Part shown: positions 1 through 8,642 of the stretch, piece after piece
Layout: the number at the start of each line of letters is the position of its first letter
Position numbering within the stretch: the first letter of the stretch is position 1
Assembly: GCA_015068655.1 (NCBI GenBank)
Contig: SVKC01000003.1
Coordinates: 1 to 64,000, forward strand
Reading direction: 5' to 3'
Length of the DNA: 64,000 nt
Source of the DNA: Oscillospiraceae bacterium
GTDB taxonomy: Bacteria > Bacillota > Clostridia > Monoglobales > Monoglobaceae
Made by a program: the position numbers and the translations under genes
Notes under the pieces: model-generated
Seen by the model: only the letters and a program-made list of their open reading frames with translations
What the model was told of the DNA's origin: nothing
The model's database searches: none

Positions 1-3
1 CAT

Positions 4-39
4 GAAAAAAGCGTACTGAAAATTCAGTACGCTTTTTTC
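4..39 (+). terminator. Terminator-like palindrome GAAAAAAGCGTACTGAAAATTCAGTACGCTTTTTTC
   Basis: Perfect stem with A-run and T-run; oriented with its adjacent repeat it is identical to the hairpin at 10441-10476. Confidence 0.8.
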
Positions 40-42
40 AAC

Positions 43-252
43 GATATAAATTCCTGACGGAATTTGCGATATACCTTCGGTACGATATATCCTGATGGAT
101 GCGATATGTTGCCTTGCGGCAACGAGAAAAAGGAATTTATATCATATCGCAACCGAATGAAATGAGGTTATATCGAATTTGCGAAGCAAATATATCGAAC
201 GAGCATGAGCGAGTATATCGCCAATAAAATAAAAATATCCTTATGGTTCGGC
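43..252 (+). repeat. Dispersed GATATA/hairpin repeat, copy 1 (core 43-143 plus extension to ~252)
   Basis: Core bounded by GATATAAATTCCT ... AGGAATTTATATC; related copies at 10338-10437, 57786-57995 and 58047-58145. Confidence 0.9.
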
Positions 253-378
253 TTTTTTGCATATCATTCCTGATATTAAGCTGTTCCTTTAAAGCGTTCT
301 GAAGGGTAAATGAAAAGTTAATATTTTCTCTCAAATTCTATACCAAGACATTATATCACAATGTTGAATAATAGACAT

Positions 379-1161
379 TTATAATGACTTCTTTTTGAAT
401 TTTGAAGGTGTTGTTTCTGTGACACTTCTGAAAACCTTTCTAAAGTGATTCTCGGAATTAAAGCCAACCAGTCTGCTTATGGTAGAAATAGAATAGTCAC
501 TACTTTCCAAATATTTTATAGCAATATTGATTTTGATGGAATTTAAAAAATTAACAGGTGTTTGCCCCAATTCTTTTTGAAACAAGTGGTAAAGAGTAGA
601 CTCACTAACACAACACTTTTTTGCTAAATCTACAATAGAAAAATCATTATTCCAATTGTCAGTAATAAATTCAATTGCCGTTTGCAAGGTTTTATTGTAT
701 GAAATATTTGAACGCACCATTTGAGGAAGTACTTTTTTAAGCAGTTTATAAAACAATGAATACGCTTCCAATTCCTTAATATAATCGATTGACAATAGAT
801 TGGCTATTTCTATTAGGTCATCCTTGGTTTTTTTATCGCAACAAATAATTTGAGGTTCATATCGCCACTGCTCATAGTGCATAAAACAACTCACATAAAG
901 TACTTCAATTTCAGGGTTTCCGTGCCACTCGGAATAACAATAAATATTCTCAGGTATAAATACCATGTCTCCTTCTTTCACATTGAGCTTTTTATTCAAA
1001 TAGATATAGGTTCCGCTACCTTTTATTATAACGCCAACTCGAGTTTTTCTTAGATTACTATTTCCGCGACAAAAATGATAATTATTAAATATATGCTTTG
1101 ATGTGGAAAGCTCCGAGACATATATTTTTCCAACTTGCATCTTTTTATACACCTCCGGCAA
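379..1161 (-). CDS. AraC family transcriptional regulator with N-terminal cupin-like domain
   Basis: C-terminal HTH: FSIVDLAKKCCVSESTLYHLFQKELGQTPVNFLNSIKINIAIKYLESSDYSISTISRLVGFNSENHFRKVFRSVTETTPSKFKK. Confidence 0.92.
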   Translation of the reverse strand: MPEVYKKMQVGKIYVSELSTSKHIFNNYHFCRGNSNLRKTRVGVIIKGSGTYIYLNKKLNVKEGDMVFIPENIYCYSEWHGNPEIEVLYVSCFMHYEQWRYEPQIICCDKKTKDDLIEIANLLSIDYIKELEAYSLFYKLLKKVLPQMVRSNISYNKTLQTAIEFITDNWNNDFSIVDLAKKCCVSESTLYHLFQKELGQTPVNFLNSIKINIAIKYLESSDYSISTISRLVGFNSENHFRKVFRSVTETTPSKFKKKSL

Positions 1162-1203
1162 AGTATAATTGCAGAATAGTTACTTTTTTTACAGTATACC
1201 ATA

Positions 1204-1557
1204 TTGAACAGATTTTTGCAAGATGATATAATAAAAAATACGGTTTTGGAAATTGCCTATGAACAACAACGAAGAGGTGCTGATATTGTTAAAATTGTAA
1301 CAGCGGCAAATTCTGACGAAGAGCAAATTGAGAATTTAAGAATAACTACGTTGCTGAAAAAAGAGTTAAAGATTCCGTTTTTGTTCTTATCCGGCGGTAC
1401 ACATTCTAAAATCCATAGAATGATTGGTCCCCAGCTTGGCTGTGTGACTTACCTTGCGGTGAGAGAGCATGATGAACGTGCTGTTCCCACTCAGCCTACA
1501 ATAAAAGCGGCAAAGGCTGTGCGGGATAATCTTGATTATTTGCCGGATGTAATTTAG
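1204..1557 (+). pseudogene. Truncated type I 3-dehydroquinate dehydratase (C-terminal half only)
   Basis: 117 aa ORF resembling the AroD C-terminal region (GADIVKIVTAANSDEEQIENL...IPFLFLSGGTHSKIHRMIGPQLGC); N-terminal half absent, only 42 bp separates it from the divergent araC gene. Confidence 0.65.
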
Positions 1558-1573
1558 AAAGGATGATAGAAAT

Positions 1574-2569
1574 ATGAAAAAGATAAAAGTTGCACAAATC
1601 GGTACGAGTGAAAACAGCCACGGAAATAACATTTGGGGGAGTATAACAAAACAAAAGGACATTTTTGATGTTGTCGGATATGCATTTCCTGAAAATGAAA
1701 GAGAAAAATTTCCGAATCGTGCGAAGGATTTTGATGGCTACAATGAAATGACGGTTGATGAAATTTTAAACAATCCGGAAATTGAAGCGGTTGTAGTTGA
1801 AACGGAGGAAATATATCTCACAAAATATGCCCTTATGGTTGCAAATGCCGGTAAGCATCTGCATATGGAAAAACCCGGTGGTGTTGATCTTGCCGACTTT
1901 GAAAAGCTTGTTGAAACACTAAAGTCTAAAAATTTAGCTTTTTCAACAGGATATATGTATCGCTTCAATCCGAAAATTCAAGAGGCTCTTAAAAAAGTAA
2001 AAAATGGTGAGCTTGGTGAAATATATTCAGTTGAAGCACATATGGACTGCAAGCATCCTGTAGGCGTCAGACAATGGCTTCAAAATTTCCCCGGCGGAAT
2101 GATGTTTTTTTTGGGATGTCATTTAACTGATTTGATATATCAAATTCAGGGAGAACCGGAAGAAGTCATTCCTTTTAATTGCTCAACCGGATATGACGAG
2201 GCTACAGCCAATGATTACGGAATGGTCGTATTTAAATACAAAAACGGCGTATCCTTTGCCAAAACCTGCGCCAACGAAAATGGTGGCTTTTTGAGAAGAC
2301 AGCTTGTAATTTGCGGTGAAAAGGGTACGATAGAAATAAAACCCCTCGAGGTTTATACGGAAGGCGGACTGTATACCGTCATGAACGAAGCATATAGCAC
2401 TGAGTGGTGCAAAGAGTGGGATACAAGTAAATCAGAAGTGTATGACCGTTATGATGATATGATGCGTAATTTTGCTGAAATGGTGAGAGGAAAAGAAAAC
2501 AGATATTCTTATGATTACGAGCTTGGTCTTTATAAGTTAATACTTAGAGCTTGCGGAAAGGAAGTGTAA
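1574..2569 (+). CDS. Gfo/Idh/MocA family oxidoreductase
   Basis: Motif GKHLHMEKPGGVDLADFEKLVETLKSKNLAFSTGYMYRFNPKIQEA. Confidence 0.9.
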   Translation: MKKIKVAQIGTSENSHGNNIWGSITKQKDIFDVVGYAFPENEREKFPNRAKDFDGYNEMTVDEILNNPEIEAVVVETEEIYLTKYALMVANAGKHLHMEKPGGVDLADFEKLVETLKSKNLAFSTGYMYRFNPKIQEALKKVKNGELGEIYSVEAHMDCKHPVGVRQWLQNFPGGMMFFLGCHLTDLIYQIQGEPEEVIPFNCSTGYDEATANDYGMVVFKYKNGVSFAKTCANENGGFLRRQLVICGEKGTIEIKPLEVYTEGGLYTVMNEAYSTEWCKEWDTSKSEVYDRYDDMMRNFAEMVRGKENRYSYDYELGLYKLILRACGKEV

Positions 2570-2571
2570 AT

Positions 2572-3588
2572 ATGCAAACAAAACAAATTGTGTTTACTGC
2601 ACCTTGTGTTGCTGAGCTTCTTGATGCACCCTGTTTGCCGCCCAAGGAAAATGAGGTCACGGTAAGCTTGGAGTATTCTGCAATTAGTTCCGGAACAGAA
2701 AAGGCAAACTTTATTGGAGCAAGAAACGGAATAAACGTTGCCGAAGACGAAGAAGCTGTATTTCCAAGAACAGTTGGGTACAGTGCAGCAGGGGTTGTGT
2801 CTGAAATAGGTAGTGACATAACCGATCTTAAAATTGGCGACAAAGTCGTGGTATATTGGGGAAAGCATAAAAAGGATATAACTGTAAACAGAAATAATGT
2901 TATCAAAATTCCCGATGGGGTTTCCACAAAGGAAGCATCTATGGCGTTAATTTCCACCTTTCCGCTTGCGGCTATAAGAAAAACAAAGCTTGAAATCGGC
3001 GAGTCCGCAATGGTGATGGGGCTTGGAATTCTCGGCATTTTTGCTGTTCAGGAATTAAAGGTGGCAGGTGCATATCCGGTTATTGCGGTTGATCCTGTAA
3101 AGGAACGCAGAGAGTTTGCATTAAAACTGGGTGCAGATTATGCACTTGACCCCACAGATGACAATTTTGTCAAGGAGGTTATAGCTTTAAGTGATGGTGG
3201 AGTGAATGTCTGCATCGAGGTAACAGGTCTTGGAATCGGACTGATTCAGGCGCTTGATTGTATGAAACAAATGGGCAGAGTTGCACTTCTTGGGTGCACA
3301 CGCAGTTCTCATTTTGAAATTGATTATTACGGCAAGGTTCACGGCAGAGGAATATCGCTGATTGGTGCACACACAATGGCACGCCCTAAGATAGAATCGT
3401 CGGCAGGACTATGGACAGATGTGGACGATTTGAAAGCAATTTTAAACCTCGTTAAAGGAAACCGCCTCAATTTTAAGGATATGATTTGCGAAATTCATTC
3501 TCCAAAGGAAGCGAACGAGATTTATAACAGACTTGTAAACGAAAAGAGTTTTCCAATAGGAGTGCTATTTGATTGGAGGAATGTTTAA
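2572..3588 (+). CDS. Zinc-binding/threonine-dehydrogenase-like medium-chain alcohol dehydrogenase
   Basis: MDR family pattern SAISSGTEKANF...VGYSAAGVVSEIG, GLGILGIFAVQELKVAGAYPVIAVDP. Start MQTKQ at 2572 overlaps the upstream gene end by little or none. Confidence 0.88.
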   Translation: MQTKQIVFTAPCVAELLDAPCLPPKENEVTVSLEYSAISSGTEKANFIGARNGINVAEDEEAVFPRTVGYSAAGVVSEIGSDITDLKIGDKVVVYWGKHKKDITVNRNNVIKIPDGVSTKEASMALISTFPLAAIRKTKLEIGESAMVMGLGILGIFAVQELKVAGAYPVIAVDPVKERREFALKLGADYALDPTDDNFVKEVIALSDGGVNVCIEVTGLGIGLIQALDCMKQMGRVALLGCTRSSHFEIDYYGKVHGRGISLIGAHTMARPKIESSAGLWTDVDDLKAILNLVKGNRLNFKDMICEIHSPKEANEIYNRLVNEKSFPIGVLFDWRNV

Positions 3589-3589
3589 A

Positions 3590-4534
3590 ATGAAGAAAAT
3601 ACTTTTAATAGGCGGTGGCGGTACGTTAGGAACTTATACTGCCAAAGAATTACTAAGATTAGGTCACAAGGTTGATATAATTTGTCTTGAAGATAAGGCT
3701 TCTGATAATGAAAATCTTGCGTTTTATAAAGGTGAGGCAAGTCTCGAGTATTTAGAGGATTTTTTAAAAAATAAGAGTTATGACGGAATAGTCAATTTTA
3801 TTCATTATCCAAATGTGGAGGAATATCCACCTATTCATAGTCTCTTGATTTCACATACAAATCATCTTGTTGTTTTATCGTCTTATCGCGTTTATGCTGA
3901 CGAACAGCATCCTGTTACTGAAACAGCGCCTATGCTTCTTGATGTTTCTACTGACAAGGATTTTATCAAAACTGAAAAATATGCAATTTCAAAAGCTAAA
4001 TTGGAAAAGTACTTGCATAAAGAATGTGAAGGTCAAAATTGGACAATTGTTCGTCCTGTAATTTCTTTTTCAAAACTTCGTTTTGATTTGGTTACATATT
4101 TCGGTCATGATTTGCTTACAAAAATTAAAAACGGTGAAACTATACCGCTACCAATGAATGCTAAAAATCTTGCAGCAGGACTTGACTGGGCAGGAAACTC
4201 AGGAAAACTTATAGCAAATCTTTTATTTAAAGAGGAATGTTTCGGTGAAGCCTACACTGTTTCTTCAGCTCAAAATTTGACATGGGGTGAAGTGGCGGAA
4301 ATTTATACTGAACTAATGGGAGCAAAATTTGAGTGGGTAACACTTGAACAATACCTTAAAGCGACAAACAATTATAACTATTATGCGTTGCTTTATGATA
4401 GACTTTTTGACCGCCAAATTGATAATAGTAAAATACTTAAAGCAACCGGTCTTACTAAAAATGATTTTCTTTCTGTTAAGGAAGGGTTAAAAATTGAATT
4501 AGATAAGATTGAGCAAGAAGTAAATAAACTTTAA
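3590..4534 (+). CDS. NAD-dependent epimerase/dehydratase family protein
   Basis: N-terminal Rossmann motif MKKILLIGGGGTLGTYTAKELLRLGH; SYRVYAD...YAISKAKLEK; ORF track start 3569, likely start 3590. Confidence 0.85.
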   Translation: MKKILLIGGGGTLGTYTAKELLRLGHKVDIICLEDKASDNENLAFYKGEASLEYLEDFLKNKSYDGIVNFIHYPNVEEYPPIHSLLISHTNHLVVLSSYRVYADEQHPVTETAPMLLDVSTDKDFIKTEKYAISKAKLEKYLHKECEGQNWTIVRPVISFSKLRFDLVTYFGHDLLTKIKNGETIPLPMNAKNLAAGLDWAGNSGKLIANLLFKEECFGEAYTVSSAQNLTWGEVAEIYTELMGAKFEWVTLEQYLKATNNYNYYALLYDRLFDRQIDNSKILKATGLTKNDFLSVKEGLKIELDKIEQEVNKL

Positions 4535-4549
4535 AAAGGTGAATGTGAA

Positions 4550-5527
4550 ATGAAAGCAATACTTGTAAATGAAGATAAGAGTTTAAGATGGGATGAGGTT
4601 TTAAATCCTGTTCTTGCCGAAGATGAGGTTTTGATAAAGGTTGAATATGCGGCTCTGAATCGTGCAGACCTTATGCAAAGAGAGGGTGACTATCCTCCGC
4701 CGGATGGCTGTCCGGAATGGATGGGGCTTGAAGTTTCGGGCGAAATTGTTGAAATGACAGAGGGTGCAAAAGCAAAATCAAATTACAAAATCGGCGATAA
4801 AGTTTGTGCACTGCTTGGTGGTGGCGGTTATGCCGAATTTGTTTCTGTCAAATATGATATGTGTATGCCTGTGCCAAAGAATTGTACTATGGCGGAAGCT
4901 GCGGCAATTCCCGAAGCGTTTGCAACTGCATACTTGAAGCTATTTATTGAAGGTCATGCCAAAGCAGGAGATACTTTGCTTATGCAGGCAGGTGCGAGTG
5001 GACTTGCCAGCGTTATTATTCCTATGGCAAAAGCATTTGGTTTGCGTGTTATTACAACGGTCATAAGTGACCCTAAAGACATTCAGCATCTTGGTGCCGA
5101 CCTCGTAGTTGACACAAGAGAACAAAACCTGCCTGAAATACTCAAAAAAGAAGAAGCTGAAGGCAGGGCGGTTGATATTGCTATTGACTGCCTTGGCGGT
5201 CAAAATCTTGGTGATTGTCTGCCTTACGTAAAATATGGATGTCGTTGGATAGTAATTGCGGCTCTTGCCGGAGCAAATACAACAATTGACCTTAAAAATA
5301 TTTACAAAAAGAACATCAGAATTGTTGGCAGTACACTTCGTTCACGCACTCCCAAAATGAAAGCTGAAATTCTTTCCAAGCTTGTCAGTGAAGTTTGGGA
5401 AAAGGTAGCGAACGGCGAGATAAAGCCTACCGTATATAAGGTTCTCCCGATTACGGAAGCCGAAGAGGCACACGACATTCTTTATCGTGGTGAAAATATA
5501 GGCAAGGTAGTGCTAAAGGTACAATGA
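4550..5527 (+). CDS. NAD(P)H-quinone oxidoreductase, PIG3-like MDR family
   Basis: MKAILV...EVLIKVEYAALNRADLMQREGDYPPPDGCPEWMGLEVSGEIVE, typical of the PIG3/QOR family. Confidence 0.9.
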   Translation: MKAILVNEDKSLRWDEVLNPVLAEDEVLIKVEYAALNRADLMQREGDYPPPDGCPEWMGLEVSGEIVEMTEGAKAKSNYKIGDKVCALLGGGGYAEFVSVKYDMCMPVPKNCTMAEAAAIPEAFATAYLKLFIEGHAKAGDTLLMQAGASGLASVIIPMAKAFGLRVITTVISDPKDIQHLGADLVVDTREQNLPEILKKEEAEGRAVDIAIDCLGGQNLGDCLPYVKYGCRWIVIAALAGANTTIDLKNIYKKNIRIVGSTLRSRTPKMKAEILSKLVSEVWEKVANGEIKPTVYKVLPITEAEEAHDILYRGENIGKVVLKVQ

Positions 5528-5848
5528 AGCAGGATTATTTTCTTGTGATTTTTATAAGTATCCTTTCTGATGCAGAAAAGTATTCAAGGTCGTACCGATT
5601 TAATTGCGGTACGCCCTGAATTTTAGGTTGTAAAAACACCATTGCTTAGGACAAACAATGATGTTGATATATTGGGTGATTTATATTATATGTCAGCCCC
5701 TTTCAGCTAAATTTGCTGATGTGAGCTAAATTGTCATTTGGTCAGCTAAAAGCGAATTTAATTTAGCTTTGCAAAACATTGAATTATATGTGAATTTATG
5801 TTATAATATTATAACAATAGGAAACTTTTTTCAAAAAGGGGGAACTGT

Positions 5849-6721
5849 ATGAGACAACATATGAAAGAACTTAATCTGATGAATTTTCTTATACTCACTG
5901 TTGCGGGGTTTGTCAATGCTTTCGGTGTCACGGTTTTTCTTGCACCCGTGAAGCTGTATGACAGCGGTATTTCAGGAACATCAATGCTTCTCTCGCAACT
6001 GACGCCCGAATATCTCAGCCTTTCCTTTTTCCTGATTGTGCTGAATGTTCCGCTTTTTCTTTACGGACTGAAAAAACAGGGCTTTTCCTTTACGGTTTAT
6101 TCTCTTTACACCGTGGGGATTTATTCTCTGGGGGCGTGGCTGATTACAGATATTCTTCCAATTGATGTGAGTATGGCATCGCCGCTTGCGGGAAATGACC
6201 TTCTTCTTTGTGCAATCTTCGGCGGTCTTATTTCAGGTGTGGGAAGCGGTCTTACAATCCGTTACGGAGGTGCAATTGACGGCGTTGAGGTTATGGCTGT
6301 TGTATTTTCAAAGCGTCTTGGCATAACTGTCGGTACTTTTGTTATGATATACAACGTTATTCTTTATGTCCTTTGCGGATTTGCTATGAACAGCTGGATT
6401 TTGCCTCTTTATTCTATTGTGACATACGGCGCAGGACTGAAAACCATTGACTTTATTGTGGAAGGTCTTGACCGTTCCAAGGAGGTTATGATTGTTACGG
6501 AAAAACCAAGAGAAATATGCGCGGCACTCAGCGAAGCCTTCGAAAGCGGCACAACCTACATAAATGCCAGAGGGGGTTATTCGGATTCCGACAAGGCAAT
6601 TATTTATTTTGTTGTAAACCGTTTTCAGATTGCACGTATGCGTGATTTGGTTCACCGCCTTGACCCGAAGGCCTTTATGACAATCAGCGAAGTTGCAGAC
6701 GTTTTTAAAAGTCTTCATTAA
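5849..6721 (+). CDS. YitT family membrane protein (DUF2179 C-terminal domain)
   Basis: Multi-pass protein with ITYR-like core GLTIRYGGAIDGVEVMAVVFSKRLGITVG and C-terminal DUF2179 region. Confidence 0.9.
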   Translation: MRQHMKELNLMNFLILTVAGFVNAFGVTVFLAPVKLYDSGISGTSMLLSQLTPEYLSLSFFLIVLNVPLFLYGLKKQGFSFTVYSLYTVGIYSLGAWLITDILPIDVSMASPLAGNDLLLCAIFGGLISGVGSGLTIRYGGAIDGVEVMAVVFSKRLGITVGTFVMIYNVILYVLCGFAMNSWILPLYSIVTYGAGLKTIDFIVEGLDRSKEVMIVTEKPREICAALSEAFESGTTYINARGGYSDSDKAIIYFVVNRFQIARMRDLVHRLDPKAFMTISEVADVFKSLH

Positions 6722-6729
6722 TAAAACCA

Positions 6730-6776
6730 AAATCAACCTTTTTGAACAATGTTCAAGAAAAGGTTGATTTTTTTTT
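6730..6776 (+). terminator. Intrinsic terminator after yitT-like gene; loop contains TTGAACAATGTTCAA
   Basis: AAATCAACCTTTT...AAAAGGTTGATTTTTTTTT. Confidence 0.8.
6742..6756. promoter_or_regulatory. Putative TetR-family operator (15-bp near-palindrome TTGAACAATGTTCAA)
   Basis: 69 bp upstream of the tetR start at 6825; same 15-mer (or its reverse complement) at 58158-58172 and 63841-63855. Confidence 0.5.
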
Positions 6777-6824
6777 CTACTTATGATAACATAAAAGAAA
6801 ACAGACAAGGACGGGGGGAAATAT

Positions 6825-7415
6825 ATGGCGAGAAAAGCGGTAACAAGCGGAGGAACAAGGGATGAAATTCTCCGTGTTTCAAAACAGATGTTTTTTGAAA
6901 AAGGCTTTGATGGCGTTACAATACGCAACATTCAGCGTGAGGTTGGTTGCGAGGTTGGACTTTTTTATTATTATTTCAGTTCCAAGGACGAGGTTTTTGA
7001 TGTTGTTCTGAAGGATACAGAAAGTGAGTGGCGTGACGCCTTTGAAAAGATTATTGAGGAAAACGGAGAGGAGCCAAGAGCTTGTATCAGAAAGCTTTTT
7101 GAGTGTTTTTTCCGCTTGTCGGCAGAATATACGGCAGATGAAATTCTTCATTGTTCAATAATTTCTGATATTTGTGACAGAATGGAAAGTATAGCAGCGG
7201 AGTATATTGAAGAAATGCTGAAGAAAACAGGCGTTTCTTTGCGAATTTCAGAAAAAAGTCTTGCAGTAATTGTCGCAGGAGGTGTGGGCAAGCTGATTTT
7301 CGGCTGTAATGACAGAGATTTCCGAAGCTTTTCCGATGAGGCGGAAAGACTTCTGGACGCTGTGCTTCCCGAATACAGAAGCAGAAGCCGTGAAATCTCG
7401 GTGGAACTGCTTTGA
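6825..7415 (+). CDS. TetR/AcrR family transcriptional regulator
   Basis: N-terminal HTH GGTRDEILRVSKQMFFEKGFDGVTIRNIQREVGCEVGLFYYYFSSKDEVF. Confidence 0.95.
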   Translation: MARKAVTSGGTRDEILRVSKQMFFEKGFDGVTIRNIQREVGCEVGLFYYYFSSKDEVFDVVLKDTESEWRDAFEKIIEENGEEPRACIRKLFECFFRLSAEYTADEILHCSIISDICDRMESIAAEYIEEMLKKTGVSLRISEKSLAVIVAGGVGKLIFGCNDRDFRSFSDEAERLLDAVLPEYRSRSREISVELL

Positions 7416-7439
7416 GAAAAGTTTTGAAATTTTAGATAG

Positions 7440-8435
7440 GTGAGGGATATTATGAAATCTTCAAATCAAAAACTGAAGCTTCTTTATCTAATGAAAATTT
7501 TACTGGAAAAAACAGACGAGGAGCATACGCTGACAGTTGCTCAACTGATTGAAGAACTGGACCGTTATGGGGTTTCTGCTGAACGGAAGAGTATTTATGA
7601 CGATTTGGAGTGCCTGAGAACTTATGGACTGGATATTTGTTCCGTAAAGGCAAAAAGCTTTGGTTATTTTGTGGCAAGCCGTGACTTTGAGCTTCCTGAA
7701 CTGAAGCTTTTGGTGGACAGTGTTCAGGCGTCAAAGTTTATTACAAAGAAAAAAAGTCTGGAGCTTATTTCAAAGATTGAGGGGCTCACAAGCCACAATA
7801 ATGCCATAAAGCTCCGCCGTCAGGTTTTTGTTGCAAATCGTGTAAAAACGGTCAACGAAAAGATATACTATAATGTAGATATTATTCATGAGGCTATTTC
7901 TGAAAACTGCCAGATAACATTCAAGTATTTTGAATTGGATGTGGATAAGAAAAAGGTTTATCGGAAGAATGGCGGGCTTTATACCGAGTCACCTCTTGCT
8001 TTGAGCTGGGATGACGAGAATTATTATATGATTGTCTACAAGAAAAAGTACGGAAGCTTTGCTCATTATCGTGTGGACAAAATGGAGAGCATTTCTATTA
8101 TTGATGAAAAACGCCAGCTCCCGGAAGAAAGCTTTGACCTTTCGGAATACACAAAATCGGTGTTCTCTATGTTTGGCGGAAATGAGGTAAAGGTTTCGGT
8201 GAAATTCCACAACTCTTTGGCAGGGGTTGTTTTTGACCGTTTTGGTACGGAGGTACCTACCTTGAGGGTTGATGATGAGCATTTTCTTTGTAATATGAAT
8301 GTGGCGGTAAGTCCCGTTTTTCTTGGCTGGCTTGTGGGGCTTGGCGATAAAGCTGAAATAATCTCTCCTGATTCGGTAGTAAGTGAAATGAAGGAGCATC
8401 TCGAAAAGCTCAAGGCTCTTTATGATAAAAAATAA
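7440..8435 (+). CDS. WYL domain-containing transcriptional regulator
   Basis: N-terminal HTH plus ESPLALSWDDENYYMIVYKKKYGSFAHYRVDKMESI typical of WYL proteins. Confidence 0.9.
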   Translation: MRDIMKSSNQKLKLLYLMKILLEKTDEEHTLTVAQLIEELDRYGVSAERKSIYDDLECLRTYGLDICSVKAKSFGYFVASRDFELPELKLLVDSVQASKFITKKKSLELISKIEGLTSHNNAIKLRRQVFVANRVKTVNEKIYYNVDIIHEAISENCQITFKYFELDVDKKKVYRKNGGLYTESPLALSWDDENYYMIVYKKKYGSFAHYRVDKMESISIIDEKRQLPEESFDLSEYTKSVFSMFGGNEVKVSVKFHNSLAGVVFDRFGTEVPTLRVDDEHFLCNMNVAVSPVFLGWLVGLGDKAEIISPDSVVSEMKEHLEKLKALYDKK

Positions 8436-8642
8436 AAAATAAAACCTAAAATGAAAAACTAAACGCAAGTCGGGATAAGGATGGTTTAAGAAAGTTCTTA
8501 AATAATAGTGATTTTTTGCTCAAAATAGTGTATAATGACATTAAAACTGTTGGATATACACTGTTTCGAAGCATAGCAAACAAGCAATGGTCAAAATTTT
8601 TATAAAATTAAATGAGACCCTTGCCTGATTGTGAATATGGCG

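Noticed and set aside
43-252. CRISPR-like array from repeated GATATA units
   Set aside because: Units are 16-25 bp apart with palindromic spacers, not constant direct repeats with unique spacers; no cas genes in the window.
137-334. 65-aa minus-strand ORF near window start
   Set aside because: Largely derived from the dispersed repeat; no SD or domain.
3179-3382. Short antisense ORFs across the oxidoreductase cassette
   Set aside because: Overlapping frames inside a supported MDR gene; no ribosome-binding site or domain.
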